From assembly GCF_001005085.2 (NCBI RefSeq), contig NZ_LBMU02000091.1, positions 17,552 to 81,551 of the forward strand: a stretch of DNA of 64,000 nt, in the 5' to 3' direction. Below the pieces are notes generated by a model that worked only from the letters and a program-made list of their open reading frames with translations, made no database searches and was not told where the DNA came from. The position numbers and the translations under genes were made by a program. Numbering within the stretch: the first letter of the stretch is position 1; every line of letters begins with the position of its first letter. This document shows, piece by piece, positions 41,980 to 51,198 of the stretch. Source of the DNA: Streptomyces humi. Its GTDB lineage: Bacteria; Actinomycetota; Actinomycetes; Streptomycetales; Streptomycetaceae.

Positions 41980-43563
41980 ATGCCCGACACCCACCTCCCG
42001 GGGCGCCGCTCGGTGCTCGCCGCGGGCGCGGCCGCTGCGGCCTCGCTCGGCGCGTCCTGGCTGCTCACCGGCTGTACGGGGGCAGCCGCCGCCCCCGGCC
42101 TGACGGCTGCCGCCCTGCCGGGCACTCCCGACCCCGGCGGCACCCTGCGCATCGCCCGGCCCCCGGCCTCCGACGCCGAGACCCTCGATCCGGCGAGTTC
42201 CCTGTCGGCGTACGAGTACCTCGGCGCCCTCTACAACCGGCTGGTCCGCGTCGGCGCGGACGGCGAACTCGCCCCCGACCTGGCCGAGTCCTGGGAGTCC
42301 GACGCCAAGGCCCGCACCTGGACCTTCCGGCTGCGCAAGGGCGTCACCTTCCACGACGGCCGCGCCTTCACCTCCGCCGACGCCGCCTACACGCTCCGCC
42401 ACATCCTCGACAAGGCCACCGCCTCACCCCAGGCCGCCGTCCTCGCCCCGCTCGTCGACCCGGGCACCCTGCGCACCCCCGACGCCCACACCCTCGTCGT
42501 CCCCCTGAAGACCCCCAACGCCGAGTTCCCGAGCCTCCTCACGCACTACAACTGCTACGTCATCCCCGACGGCAGCGCGAAGGGCATCGGCCGCACCGGC
42601 ACCGGCACCGGCCCCTTCAAGCTGGAGTCCTTCGCCCCGGCGGGCCCCGGCCGGGTCACCGCGAACAAGGACCACTGGGCCGGCCGCCCGGTCCTCGACG
42701 CCATCGCCTTCTACTCGGTCGCCGACATGTCCGCCCGCGCGGGCGCCCTGCTCGCGGGCCAGGTGGACCTGCTCTCCCAGACCAACCTCGACTTCGCCAC
42801 CGCCCGCGTCGTCGCCGCCTCCGACCGGGCCACCGTCACCCGGGTGAAGGACGCGCAGTGGTACGTGCTGCCGATGCTCACCACCGAGAAGCCCTTCACC
42901 GACGTCCGCGTCCGCCAGGCGATGAAACTCGCCTACGACCCCGAGCACGTCGTGAAGGCGGCCCTCCAGGGCGCGGGCACCGCCGGCTGGGACAACCCCG
43001 TACCGCCGAGCGACCCAGCCCACATCGCCGCCCACCCCGCGCACGACCCCGAGCAGGCCCGCCACCTCCTCAAGCAGGCCGGGCACGAGGGCCTGACCGT
43101 CGACCTCTACACCTCCTCCTACGACCCGCTGTTCACGCCGATGGCCCTCGCCTACCAGGACTCCGCCAAGCGGGCCGGCATCCGGATCCGGGTGAGGACG
43201 GCCGCCGCCGACTCGTACTACACGCAGATCTGGATGAAGAAGCCGCTGATGGCCACCTACTGGTTCACCGGGCGGCCCGTCGACCAGCTCTTCACCCAGA
43301 TCTTCCGTAGCGGCTCCTCCTACAACGAGACCGCCTGGGCCGACAAGGAGTTCGACGTGGTCCTGGACCGGGCCCGCGCCGAGACCGACGACACGAGACG
43401 CCGTGAACTCTACGGCGAGGCACAGACGTTGGTGATCGAGCGGGGCGGGGCGATGACCCCGATGTTCGCCGACCGGCTCGTCGGCATCTCCCGCGAGGTC
43501 CGCGGCTACGCCGAGCACGGCTTCGAGTTCGACTACCTCAGCATCGGCGTGAAGGGGGCCTGA
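41980..43563 (+). CDS. Peptide-type ABC transporter substrate-binding lipoprotein
   Basis: 527-residue family-5 solute-binding protein (DppA/OppA class). Tat-like signal PGRRSVLAAGAAAAASLGASW with lipobox LLTGC. The mature part has the family signature AETLDPASSLSAYEYLGALYNRLV and LAESWESDAKARTWTFRLRKGVTFHDGR. This class binds di/oligopeptides, nickel or glycosides. First gene of a six-gene operon; the next ATG is 3 bases after its stop. Confidence 0.93.
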   Translation: MPDTHLPGRRSVLAAGAAAAASLGASWLLTGCTGAAAAPGLTAAALPGTPDPGGTLRIARPPASDAETLDPASSLSAYEYLGALYNRLVRVGADGELAPDLAESWESDAKARTWTFRLRKGVTFHDGRAFTSADAAYTLRHILDKATASPQAAVLAPLVDPGTLRTPDAHTLVVPLKTPNAEFPSLLTHYNCYVIPDGSAKGIGRTGTGTGPFKLESFAPAGPGRVTANKDHWAGRPVLDAIAFYSVADMSARAGALLAGQVDLLSQTNLDFATARVVAASDRATVTRVKDAQWYVLPMLTTEKPFTDVRVRQAMKLAYDPEHVVKAALQGAGTAGWDNPVPPSDPAHIAAHPAHDPEQARHLLKQAGHEGLTVDLYTSSYDPLFTPMALAYQDSAKRAGIRIRVRTAAADSYYTQIWMKKPLMATYWFTGRPVDQLFTQIFRSGSSYNETAWADKEFDVVLDRARAETDDTRRRELYGEAQTLVIERGGAMTPMFADRLVGISREVRGYAEHGFEFDYLSIGVKGA

Positions 43564-43565
43564 GC

Positions 43566-44522
43566 ATGCTGTCGTTCACCCTGCGCCGGCTGGCCTCGGC
43601 CGTCGGCACCCTGTTCCTCTCCTCCGTCCTGGTCTTCCTCGCCGTACAGGCCCTCCCCGGTGACGTGGCCACCCAGATCCTCGGCAAGGACGCCACCCCC
43701 GACGCCGTGGCGGCCCTGCGCCAGCAGCTCGGCCTCGACCGGCCCGCCTGGGAACGCTACGTCGACTGGATCAAGGGCGCCCTGCACGGCGACTTCGGCA
43801 CCTCCCTCGTGTCCGGCAAGGGCGTCGGCGGCGAAGTCGCCCAGTACCTCGGCAACTCGGCACTCATCGCCTTCGTCACCGTCCTCTTCGCGGTGACCGG
43901 GTCCCTCGTCCTCGGTGTCCTCGCCGGCCTCTACCGCGACCGCTGGCCCGACCACCTCATCTCCACCGTCAGCCTCGTCGGCATGAGCGTCCCCGAGTTC
44001 GTGGTCGCCACCGTCCTGGTGCTGTGCTTCTCCGTCGCACTGCCCTGGTTCCCCGCGGTCGTCCTGTACGGCCCCGAGGCGGGCGTCGGTCAACTCCTGC
44101 CCGCCGTATGGCTGCCCGCGCTCGCGCTCGCCGTGGTCATGGCCGCATACATCGTGCGCATGGCCCGCACCTCCGTCATCGACGTGATGGCCGGCGAGTT
44201 CGTCACCACCGCCCGCCTCAAGGGCCTGTCCACCTGGCGGATCGTCACCCGCCACGCGCTGCCCAGCGCCCTGCTGCCGACCCTGCACGTGATCGCCCTC
44301 AACGTCGCCTGGCTCGCGGGCGGGGTCGCGGTCGTCGAGAACGTCTTCAACTACCCCGGCATCGGAAAGCTGATGCTCTCCTCCGTGCAGAACCGCGACC
44401 TGCCCGTCATCCAGGCCATCGCCCTCGTCAGCGCCGTGATCTACGTCGTCTGCAACCTCGCCGCCGACCTCGGCGCCATGGCCCTCAACCCCAGGCTCCG
44501 CACCCGAGGGAGGACCCGGTGA
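43566..44522 (+). CDS. ABC transporter permease, DppB type
   Basis: 318-residue permease starting MLSFTLRRLASAVGTLFLSSVLVFLAVQ, the typical DppB opening with the QALPGD motif. About six helices; EAA-like loop TTARLKGLSTWRIVTRHALPSALLP for ATPase docking. Overlaps the next permease as GTGA. Confidence 0.94.
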   Translation: MLSFTLRRLASAVGTLFLSSVLVFLAVQALPGDVATQILGKDATPDAVAALRQQLGLDRPAWERYVDWIKGALHGDFGTSLVSGKGVGGEVAQYLGNSALIAFVTVLFAVTGSLVLGVLAGLYRDRWPDHLISTVSLVGMSVPEFVVATVLVLCFSVALPWFPAVVLYGPEAGVGQLLPAVWLPALALAVVMAAYIVRMARTSVIDVMAGEFVTTARLKGLSTWRIVTRHALPSALLPTLHVIALNVAWLAGGVAVVENVFNYPGIGKLMLSSVQNRDLPVIQAIALVSAVIYVVCNLAADLGAMALNPRLRTRGRTR

Positions 44523-45418
44523 CCGCACTCGACACCACCCCGGCGACCACGGCCGCCACTCCGGCGGGCCCGCACGCCGTCACCCGCGCCTGGCGCGCCC
44601 TGCGCTCCTCCCGCACCGCCCTGGTGGGCCTGGCCGTCGTCGCCGTCCACATCCTCGTCGCACTGCTCGCACCGCTGCTCACCTCCTACGACCCGATCGC
44701 GGGCGACGCCTCGCAGGCCCTGCTCGGCCCGAGCCCGCAGCACTGGGCCGGCACCGACCAGTACGGCCGTGACGTCCTCGCCCGGGTCCTGTACGGCGGC
44801 CGGTACGCGCTCGGCGTGTCCGTCGCCGCCACCCTGGTCACCGTCGCCCTCGGCACGGTCGTCGGCTGCGCCGCCGCCCTGCGCGGCGGCTGGTTCGACG
44901 ACCTGCTCGGCCGGGTCCTGGACGCGATCCTGTCCGTGCCGTCGATCCTCGCCCTGCTGGTCGTCGTCACCGCCCTCGGCACCGGACCCGCGGTGATCGT
45001 CCTCGCCATCGCCGTCGTCTACGTCCCCCAGGTCGTCCGCGTGGTGCGCGGCGCCGCGCTGGCCGTCGTCCCCATGGACTACGTCACCGCCGCCCGCGCC
45101 CGCGGCGAGAGCACCTGGGCGATCCTGCGCCGTGAGGTGCTGCCGAACATCACCGACGTGGTCTGCGTCGAGTTCGCGATGCGCGCCTCCTGGGTGGTGC
45201 TGCTGATCTCCTCGCTGTCCTTCCTCGGTTTCGGCGCCGACCCGCCGACCCCCGACTGGGGGCTGATGGTCGCCGAGAACCGCACCGCCATCACCGTCGT
45301 CCCGATGGCGAGCCTGGCCCCGATCATCGCCCTGGCCACCCTCGTGGTCGGGCTCAACCTCGCGGCCGACGGCCTCGCCAAGGCGTGGGGCGTGGACCGG
45401 ATCAGGGAGGGTTCCTGA
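44519..45418 (+). CDS. ABC transporter permease, DppC type
   Basis: 299 residues from GTG at 44519 overlapping the dppB-like stop. N-terminal cytoplasmic tail of about 30 residues, then the DppC signature HWAGTDQYGRDVLARVLYGGRYAL. The EAA loop is YVTAARARGESTWAILRREVLPNI, and SLSFLGFGADPPTPDWG is the conserved C-terminal segment. Pairs with the DppB-type protein. The stop overlaps the ATPase ATG by one base. Confidence 0.94.
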   Translation: MTALDTTPATTAATPAGPHAVTRAWRALRSSRTALVGLAVVAVHILVALLAPLLTSYDPIAGDASQALLGPSPQHWAGTDQYGRDVLARVLYGGRYALGVSVAATLVTVALGTVVGCAAALRGGWFDDLLGRVLDAILSVPSILALLVVVTALGTGPAVIVLAIAVVYVPQVVRVVRGAALAVVPMDYVTAARARGESTWAILRREVLPNITDVVCVEFAMRASWVVLLISSLSFLGFGADPPTPDWGLMVAENRTAITVVPMASLAPIIALATLVVGLNLAADGLAKAWGVDRIREGS

Positions 45419-47145
45419 TGACCTCTGTCGTTTCCGTCGACTCCCTCTGTGTCGCCTACCGTTCGGGAGGCCGCGAGGTGCCGGTCGTGCGCGAGGTGTC
45501 CCTGGAGGTGGCGCCGGGCCGGACCCTCGCCCTCGTCGGCGAGTCCGGCAGCGGCAAGTCGACCGTCGCCGCCACCCTGCTGGGCCACCTGCGGCACGGC
45601 TCCCGGGTCACCGGCGGCCGTGTCCACGTCGACGGGCGGGACGTGTTCGCGCTGCCCGCACGGGAGTTGCGGCAGCTGCGCGGCGGGACCGTCGCCATGG
45701 TCGCGCAGAACGCCGGACAGGCGCTGACCCCGACCATGCGCATCGGCCGGCAGATCGCGGAGGCGGGCGGCGAGATGCCGGTCGTCGACCTGCTCGACCA
45801 GGTCCGCCTGCCCCGCCCCGCCGAACTCGCCCGCCGCTACCCGCACGAACTGTCCGGCGGCCAGCAGCAGCGCGTCGCCATCGCCATGGCCATCGCCGCC
45901 CGCCCCAAGGTCCTGGTCCTCGACGAACCCACCACCGGCCTCGACGTCATCACCCAGCGCGGCGTCCTCGACCTGATCGCCGCCCTGCGCGACGAACTCG
46001 GCCTGGCCGCCGTGCTGGTGAGCCACGACCTCGGCGTGGTCGCGCACCTGGCCGACGAGGTGTGCGTCCTGAACGCCGGCCGGGTGGTGGAGGCGGCGGC
46101 CACCCGCCGCCTGTTCACCGCACCCCAGGACCCCTACACCAAGCGGCTGTTGGCGAGCGTGCCGCGCCTGGACGACCCGGGACTCGCGGTCGTGAACGAG
46201 GCGGGGGAGCGGACGGTCCGCGCCAGGGCCGCCGTCCCCGACGGCGCGCCGGTCGCCGTCGCCGCGAGCGACGTGACCGTCGACTACGGCAGCGCGCGTG
46301 CCGTGCACGGGGTCTCCTTCGCCGTCCGCCGGGGCGAGGTCCTCGCCCTGGTCGGCGAGTCGGGCAGCGGGAAGTCCACGCTGGCCTGGACCCTGGCGGG
46401 GCTGCGCACCCCGTCCGGCGGCACCATGAGCCACGAGGCCGGGGACCTGGGCCGCCCCGCCCCGAAGCGCCCGCTCGCACTGCGGCGCCGGGTCCAGCTC
46501 GTCTTCCAGAACGCCGACACCTCCCTCAACCCCCGCCGCTCCGTGGGCGACGCGGTAAGCCGCCCGCTCCGCTTCTTCGGCACCGCCACCGGCCGCACCG
46601 ACGCCGACGAACAGGCCCGCCGGCTCATCTCCGACGTACGCCTGGACCCGGCGCTCGCCGACCGGCTGCCCGCCCAGCTCTCCGGCGGTCAGCGCCAACG
46701 CATCGGCATCGCACGCGCGTTGGCCGGCGAACCGGACGTCCTGATAGCGGACGAGATCACCACCGCGCTGGACGTCTCCGTCCAGGCCGAGGTACTGCGC
46801 CTCCTGGACGACCTGCGCCGGGAGCGCGACCTGGCCTGCCTGTTCATCAGCCACGACCTCGCCGTGGTGCGCGGCGTCGCGGACCGCGTCGTCGTACTGC
46901 GGCGCGGCGTCGTGGTCGAGGAAGGACCCACCGAAGCCGTCTTCGGCGCGCCCGGACACCCCTACACCAGGCGGCTGATGGCGGCCGCTCTAGAACCCGA
47001 CCCCGACGCACCCGGCCTGCCCGAGGACACCCCCGAGTGGGTGGACGCGGCCGGCACCGACGGCATCTGGACCGACCTCGGCGACGGCCACCGCGTCCGT
47101 CACTGGCAGCCCGTCAACACCCCCGTGGCCGAAGGAGTCTCGTGA
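45418..47145 (+). CDS. Duplicated ABC ATPase (DppD-DppF fusion)
   Basis: 575 residues with two complete ABC domains. Domain 1: Walker A GESGSGKST near residue 41, signature LSGGQQQRVAIAMA, Walker B VLVLDEPTTG. Domain 2: Walker A GESGSGKST near 322, signature LSGGQRQRIGIARA, Walker B VLIADEITTA (DEIT replaces the usual DEPT). Each half is shorter than a free DppD/DppF, and the iron-sulfur-type C-terminal tail is reduced. One chain should energise the DppBC channel alone. Ends overlapping the hydrolase GTG. Confidence 0.93.
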   Translation: MTSVVSVDSLCVAYRSGGREVPVVREVSLEVAPGRTLALVGESGSGKSTVAATLLGHLRHGSRVTGGRVHVDGRDVFALPARELRQLRGGTVAMVAQNAGQALTPTMRIGRQIAEAGGEMPVVDLLDQVRLPRPAELARRYPHELSGGQQQRVAIAMAIAARPKVLVLDEPTTGLDVITQRGVLDLIAALRDELGLAAVLVSHDLGVVAHLADEVCVLNAGRVVEAAATRRLFTAPQDPYTKRLLASVPRLDDPGLAVVNEAGERTVRARAAVPDGAPVAVAASDVTVDYGSARAVHGVSFAVRRGEVLALVGESGSGKSTLAWTLAGLRTPSGGTMSHEAGDLGRPAPKRPLALRRRVQLVFQNADTSLNPRRSVGDAVSRPLRFFGTATGRTDADEQARRLISDVRLDPALADRLPAQLSGGQRQRIGIARALAGEPDVLIADEITTALDVSVQAEVLRLLDDLRRERDLACLFISHDLAVVRGVADRVVVLRRGVVVEEGPTEAVFGAPGHPYTRRLMAAALEPDPDAPGLPEDTPEWVDAAGTDGIWTDLGDGHRVRHWQPVNTPVAEGVS

Positions 47146-49151
47146 AGTACCGCGAACAGTTCGAGCGCCAGGTCGTCCGCGAGGACGTCTGGATCCCCAC
47201 CCGGGGTGGCGAGACCCGGCTGCACGCGCGGATCTGGCGGCCCGCCGACGCCGAGGCCGCCCCCGTACCGGCACTGCTCGAATACCTCCCGTACCGCAAG
47301 AGCGACTGGACCGCGCCCCGCGACGCCCAGCGGCACCCCTGGTACGCGGGGCACGGCTACGCCTCCGTCCGCGTCGACATCCGCGGCCACGGCGACAGCG
47401 AGGGCACCCCCGGCGACGAGTACGACGCCCAGGAACTCGCCGACGGCGTCGACGTCGTCAACTGGCTCGCCGCCCAGCCCTGGTGCACCGGCAAGGTCGG
47501 CATGTTCGGCATCTCCTGGGGCGGCTTCAACTCCCTCCAGATAGCCGCCCTCGCCCCCGAACCGCTCAAGGCGGTCGTCACCGTCTGCTCCACCGACGAC
47601 CGCTACGACAACGACGTCCACTACACCGGCGGCGCCGTCCTCGGCATCGACATGCTCGCCTGGGCCGGCACCATGCTGGCCTTCGCCTCCCGGCCGCCGG
47701 ACCCCGCGAACGTCGGCACCGACCGCTGGCTCCCCATGTGGCGCGAGCGCCTCGACGCCCTCGAACCCTTCCTGCACACCTGGCTCGACCACCAGCAGCG
47801 CGACGCCTACTGGAAGCACGGCAGCGTCTGCGAGGACTACACGTCCATCGACGCCGCCGTCCTCGCCGTCGGCGGCTGGCACGACCCGTACCGCGACACG
47901 GTGTTCCGCCTCGTCGAGCACCTTCCGTCCGACCGGGTGCGCGGGCTGCTCGGCCCCTGGTCCCACCAGTACCCCGACCGCGGACTGCCGCCCGGCCCGG
48001 CCATCGGCTTCCTCCAGGAGACCCTGCGCTGGTGGGACCAGCACCTCAAGGACACCGACACGGGTGTCATGCGGGAACCGCTCCTGCGCGCCTGGATCAA
48101 CGACCCCGTCCCGCCCGCCACTTCGTACGACGTGATGCCCGGCCGCTGGGTAGGGGACGACAACTGGCCGTCCCCCAGGGTGACCTGGAGCGAGCGTGCC
48201 CTGGCACCCGGCAGCCGCGCCCCGGTCCTCGTCCGCTCCCCGCTCCACACCGGAGTGGACGCCGGCCGGTTCTTCCCCTTCGGCAACGCCGGTGACCTGC
48301 CGCCCGACCAGCGTGAGGAGGACGGCCGTTCGGTCTGCTTCGACTCCGAACCCCTCGCCGAGCGCGTCGAGATCCTGGGCAGGCCCCGCGTCCGGCTCCG
48401 CCTGGACAGCGCCACCGCACGGGCGCACGTGATCGTCCGGCTCTGCGACGTCGCACCCGACGGCTCCTCGACGCTCGTCACCCGCGGAGTGCTCAACCTG
48501 CTCAGCCGGCACGGGCGGGACAGGGTGGTGGAATGGACCCCGGGGACCTACGAGGACGTCGAGGTCGAACTCACCGGAAACGGCTACGCCTTCCCGCCCG
48601 GACACCGCGTCCGGGTCGCCGTCTCCGACGCCTACTGGCCATGGGTGTGGCCGCACGGCGAGCGTGGCGAACTGCGGGTCGTGCCCGCCGACAGCGCCGT
48701 GCTGCTGCCGGTGCGGGCGGCGGGGGAGGAACCGCCGATCGCCTTCGAGGAGCCGGAGCAGGCCCCGCCGCTGCCGGTCACCCACGACGCGCCCGCCGAG
48801 GTCCGGCCCGCCCGGCTGGTCACGCACGACGTGGCGGCGGGGGAGTGGACCCTGGAGGTCGACCCCGACTACGGGGGATCACGGACGTATCCGGACGGCC
48901 TCCGCTACGAGGAGAGCGCACGGGAGACGTACCGGATCCGCGCCGGCGACCCGCTGTCCGCGAGCGCCGTGTCCCAGTGGCGGATCCGGCTGCGGCGCGG
49001 CGACGACTACGACGCTGAGATCATGGCGCGTACGGAGCTGCGCGCCACGGCGGCGGACTTCGTCACGGACAGCCGTATCGAGGCACGGGCGAACGGAGAG
49101 ACAGTGGTCAAGCGGTCCTGGCAGCACACCAGCGCGAGGACGTCGGGATGA
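47142..49151 (+). CDS. CocE/NonD (X-Pro dipeptidyl-peptidase S15-like) hydrolase
   Basis: 669 residues from GTG at 47142, with GAAGGAG upstream and a 4-base overlap with the ATPase gene. Alpha/beta hydrolase with nucleophile elbow GISWGG (Ser125), an N-terminal VWIPTRGGETRLHARIWRP, the oxyanion loop LEYLPYRKSD and a His-bearing GPWSHQYPD. A C-terminal jelly-roll domain characteristic of CocE/S15 proteins starts near residue 330. No signal peptide, so it acts on a compound brought in by the upstream transporter. S15/CocE enzymes cleave X-Pro dipeptides, cocaine-like esters, glutaryl amides or beta-lactam esters; the exact substrate is open. Confidence 0.9.
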   Translation: MKYREQFERQVVREDVWIPTRGGETRLHARIWRPADAEAAPVPALLEYLPYRKSDWTAPRDAQRHPWYAGHGYASVRVDIRGHGDSEGTPGDEYDAQELADGVDVVNWLAAQPWCTGKVGMFGISWGGFNSLQIAALAPEPLKAVVTVCSTDDRYDNDVHYTGGAVLGIDMLAWAGTMLAFASRPPDPANVGTDRWLPMWRERLDALEPFLHTWLDHQQRDAYWKHGSVCEDYTSIDAAVLAVGGWHDPYRDTVFRLVEHLPSDRVRGLLGPWSHQYPDRGLPPGPAIGFLQETLRWWDQHLKDTDTGVMREPLLRAWINDPVPPATSYDVMPGRWVGDDNWPSPRVTWSERALAPGSRAPVLVRSPLHTGVDAGRFFPFGNAGDLPPDQREEDGRSVCFDSEPLAERVEILGRPRVRLRLDSATARAHVIVRLCDVAPDGSSTLVTRGVLNLLSRHGRDRVVEWTPGTYEDVEVELTGNGYAFPPGHRVRVAVSDAYWPWVWPHGERGELRVVPADSAVLLPVRAAGEEPPIAFEEPEQAPPLPVTHDAPAEVRPARLVTHDVAAGEWTLEVDPDYGGSRTYPDGLRYEESARETYRIRAGDPLSASAVSQWRIRLRRGDDYDAEIMARTELRATAADFVTDSRIEARANGETVVKRSWQHTSARTSG

Positions 49152-49816
49152 CCGCCGCCAAGCCGCAGCGCTCCGCGAAGCCCCCGCGCCGGGCCGTCGC
49201 CGCCGCCGAGCGCACCCGCCAGCCCACCGAGGTGCGCCGGCGGCTGATCGTCGAAGCGGCCGTCCCGCTGATCGCGGAGCGCGGCTACGCCTCGGTGGGC
49301 GTCCGGGACGTCGCCGCCGCGGCCGGGGTGTCGGTCGGTACGGTGACCTACCACTTCGGCAGCGTGCAGGAGATCCTGTCCGAGGCGATGGTGCTGCACA
49401 TCGAGCGCTACTACGCGGAGCTCAGTGAGGCCGCCGAGCAGGCGGGCAGTGGCGCCGAGGCACTTCGGCTGCTCGTCGATGCCCTCTTCACCGAGGACAC
49501 CGACCGGCACTGGCGGATGTGGTTCGACTACTGGCACGCGGGCGAACCGGCCACCGACGAGGCGTTCGCGCGCGGCCAGGCCGAGCGGTACGCGGCCTGG
49601 CACCGCCAGATCCGCGCGCTGGCCGAACGGGGCGTCGCGGAAGGCGAGTTCAGCGGCAGCGACCTCGACGGCTTCACCGTCCGGTTCGCCGCTCTCGCCG
49701 ACGGTCTCGCCCTCCAGCGGCTGCGCCAGTCGCCCCCGCTCAGCACCGAGGACGCCCGCCGCCATCTGAACCGCCTGGTGGAGACGGAGCTCACCGCTCG
49801 CGGCGACCACGCCTGA
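49148..49816 (+). CDS. TetR family transcriptional regulator
   Basis: 222 residues, ATGA overlap with the hydrolase gene. N-terminal HTH: RRRLIVEAAVPLIAERGYASVGVRDVAAAAGVSVGTVTYHFGSVQEIL. C-terminal ligand domain with TetR_C-type helices (HWRMWFDYWHAGEP). Being last in the operon it probably represses its own promoter; the TCGTTC-N4-GAACGA palindrome at 41941-41956 is a candidate site. Confidence 0.92.
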   Translation: MTAAKPQRSAKPPRRAVAAAERTRQPTEVRRRLIVEAAVPLIAERGYASVGVRDVAAAAGVSVGTVTYHFGSVQEILSEAMVLHIERYYAELSEAAEQAGSGAEALRLLVDALFTEDTDRHWRMWFDYWHAGEPATDEAFARGQAERYAAWHRQIRALAERGVAEGEFSGSDLDGFTVRFAALADGLALQRLRQSPPLSTEDARRHLNRLVETELTARGDHA

Positions 49817-49922
49817 ACGGCGCCACCGGTCGCGCGCACGACGCCGGAACGCCGGTCAGCCGCGTCCCGACCCGGCCGGGCGCGGAAGCCGGCGCGGCTG
49901 TCCGGACGGTTCCCGACCGACT

Positions 49923-49967
49923 GGGCAGCACGGCGGCGGGCAGCACGGCAGCGGGGAGCACGGCGGC
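49923..49967. repeat. Three tandem 15-bp units
   Basis: 49923-49937, 49938-49952 and 49953-49967 are copies of GGGCAGCACGGCGGC with one or two changes, in the non-coding gap between the TetR gene and the convergent SanA-like gene. Confidence 0.85.
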
Positions 49968-49973
49968 GGGCGG

Positions 49974-50570
49974 CTACCGCAGGGCCCTTCGTTCGTCGGC
50001 CTCGAGTCCGCGGAGTGTCCTGAGCCCGTACAGGGCCAACAGCGGCTTGAGGACCGTCCACTCGCCGGGGCGGTAGTCGTCCGCGCGCACCAGCTTCTCC
50101 GCGAGATCGGGGCGCTGTCGCCGCAGGTACGCCCGGGCCTTGAGCGCATGAGCCGGTTGGGAGGCGATCTTGATGAGGTCCACGTCCTCGATCAGTGGGA
50201 TCACGTTCGTGATGTTCTCCCACGTCGTCGCGCTCTGGTCCTCCAGGAGCACCGTGCCGTCGAACTCCCCTGCCGAGGCCGCGTAGTCAGCCATCAGCTT
50301 GGCCTCGGCAACGCTGCTGCCGGTCGCACCGCCGCTGAAGACCACGACGGTCCGGTGCGTACCGCCGCTGACGGAGCGAATTCCGACACGGACTCGCCAC
50401 CGATTGATGAAGTTCGCCGTCGCCTGAGGGTTCCGGAAGCCCAACACGATCACGGCCTCGGAGGCGCCCTCGCGGTTCCCCACCAGAATCCGGGACCAAC
50501 GCCAGTTCAACCACTCGCCCCAGGCCAGAGCCGCAACTCCCGCCATCACCAAGCCGGTTCCTCGCCGCAT
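49974..50570 (-). CDS. SanA/ElyC/YdcF family membrane-anchored protein
   Basis: 198 residues. An N-terminal hydrophobic segment (GLVMAGVAALAWGEWL) anchors a DUF218-type alpha/beta domain: AVIVLGFRN, TVVVFSGGATGSSVAEAKLMADYA, VLLEDQSATTWENITNVIPLI and ASQPAHALKARAYLRRQRP. The conserved ExxxTxxNxxN-like element (EDQSATTWENITN) is present. Family members act in envelope precursor handling, but the biochemical role is poorly known. 65 bases downstream of the marR-type gene on the same strand. Confidence 0.88.
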   Translation of the reverse strand: MRRGTGLVMAGVAALAWGEWLNWRWSRILVGNREGASEAVIVLGFRNPQATANFINRWRVRVGIRSVSGGTHRTVVVFSGGATGSSVAEAKLMADYAASAGEFDGTVLLEDQSATTWENITNVIPLIEDVDLIKIASQPAHALKARAYLRRQRPDLAEKLVRADDYRPGEWTVLKPLLALYGLRTLRGLEADERRALR

Positions 50571-50635
50571 ACGGTGACTCTAGGGCACCTGGGTGCCGGC
50601 CGGGAAAGGCCGCGAAGGGCTTCGTGTCGCGGCGG

Positions 50636-51091
50636 CTACAGCCGACGGAGCACCGAGCTCAGCGTCTCGATCTCCCGCGCGGAGAGCTTGTCGGTGAAGT
50701 GGCGGCGCACCGCGGCGTCCAGACCGGGTCCCACGGAGGTGACGGCCTGGCGGCCGGAGTCGGTGAGGGTGACGGTGACACCGTCGGCACGTTCGCGGGT
50801 GACGAGTCCACGCTTGCCCATGCGGGTGAGCTGGTGGGAGATGCGCGTGCGGTCCCAGCCGAGCGACGCGGCGAGTTCGCTCTGACGCAAGGAGCCCCCC
50901 GCCTTGTCGAGGTTGACGAGGATCGTCAGGTCCGGCTCGGACAGGCCCGCCGCCTCGGCGGTGTCCGCGATCACGCGGGCTCGGACGATCTCGTGGGCCC
51001 GCTTGAAGGCCGACCAGAGATCGACGGGCTCCGGCGGGGTGGCGTCCAGGAACTCGTCCGGGTCGCATGCACCGCTTCCCGATGTTGACAT
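50636..51091 (-). CDS. MarR family transcriptional repressor
   Basis: 151 residues. Winged HTH: ADTAEAAGLSEPDLTILVNLDKAGGSLRQSELAASLGWDRTRISHQLTRMGKRGLVTRE, with wing ADGVTVTLTDSGRQAV and C-terminal dimerisation helices. The ATG (51089-51091) lies inside one of two GTTGA-N4-TCAAC palindromes, so autoregulation is very likely. Divergent from an aldo/keto reductase gene. Confidence 0.93.
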   Translation of the reverse strand: MSTSGSGACDPDEFLDATPPEPVDLWSAFKRAHEIVRARVIADTAEAAGLSEPDLTILVNLDKAGGSLRQSELAASLGWDRTRISHQLTRMGKRGLVTRERADGVTVTLTDSGRQAVTSVGPGLDAAVRRHFTDKLSAREIETLSSVLRRL

Positions 51092-51126
51092 ATCAACGCG
51101 CCTCTTCCTAGTGTTGAAATGTCAAC
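51084..51126. promoter_or_regulatory. Two MarR-type palindromes with a plus-strand promoter
   Basis: GTTGACATATCAAC (51084-51097) and GTTGAAATGTCAAC (51113-51126) share GTTGA-N4-TCAAC with centres 29 bases apart. TTGACA of the first (51085-51090) forms a -35 box with TAGTGT (51109-51114) after 18 bases, directed to the aldo/keto reductase. The second palindrome covers the likely transcription start. Confidence 0.8.
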
Positions 51127-51198
51127 GCTAACAGGTGGCCGTGCCCTCGGCAGCCCTGCCGTGCGCACCCACCCTCACTCGTCCCCGCGGAAGGATCC

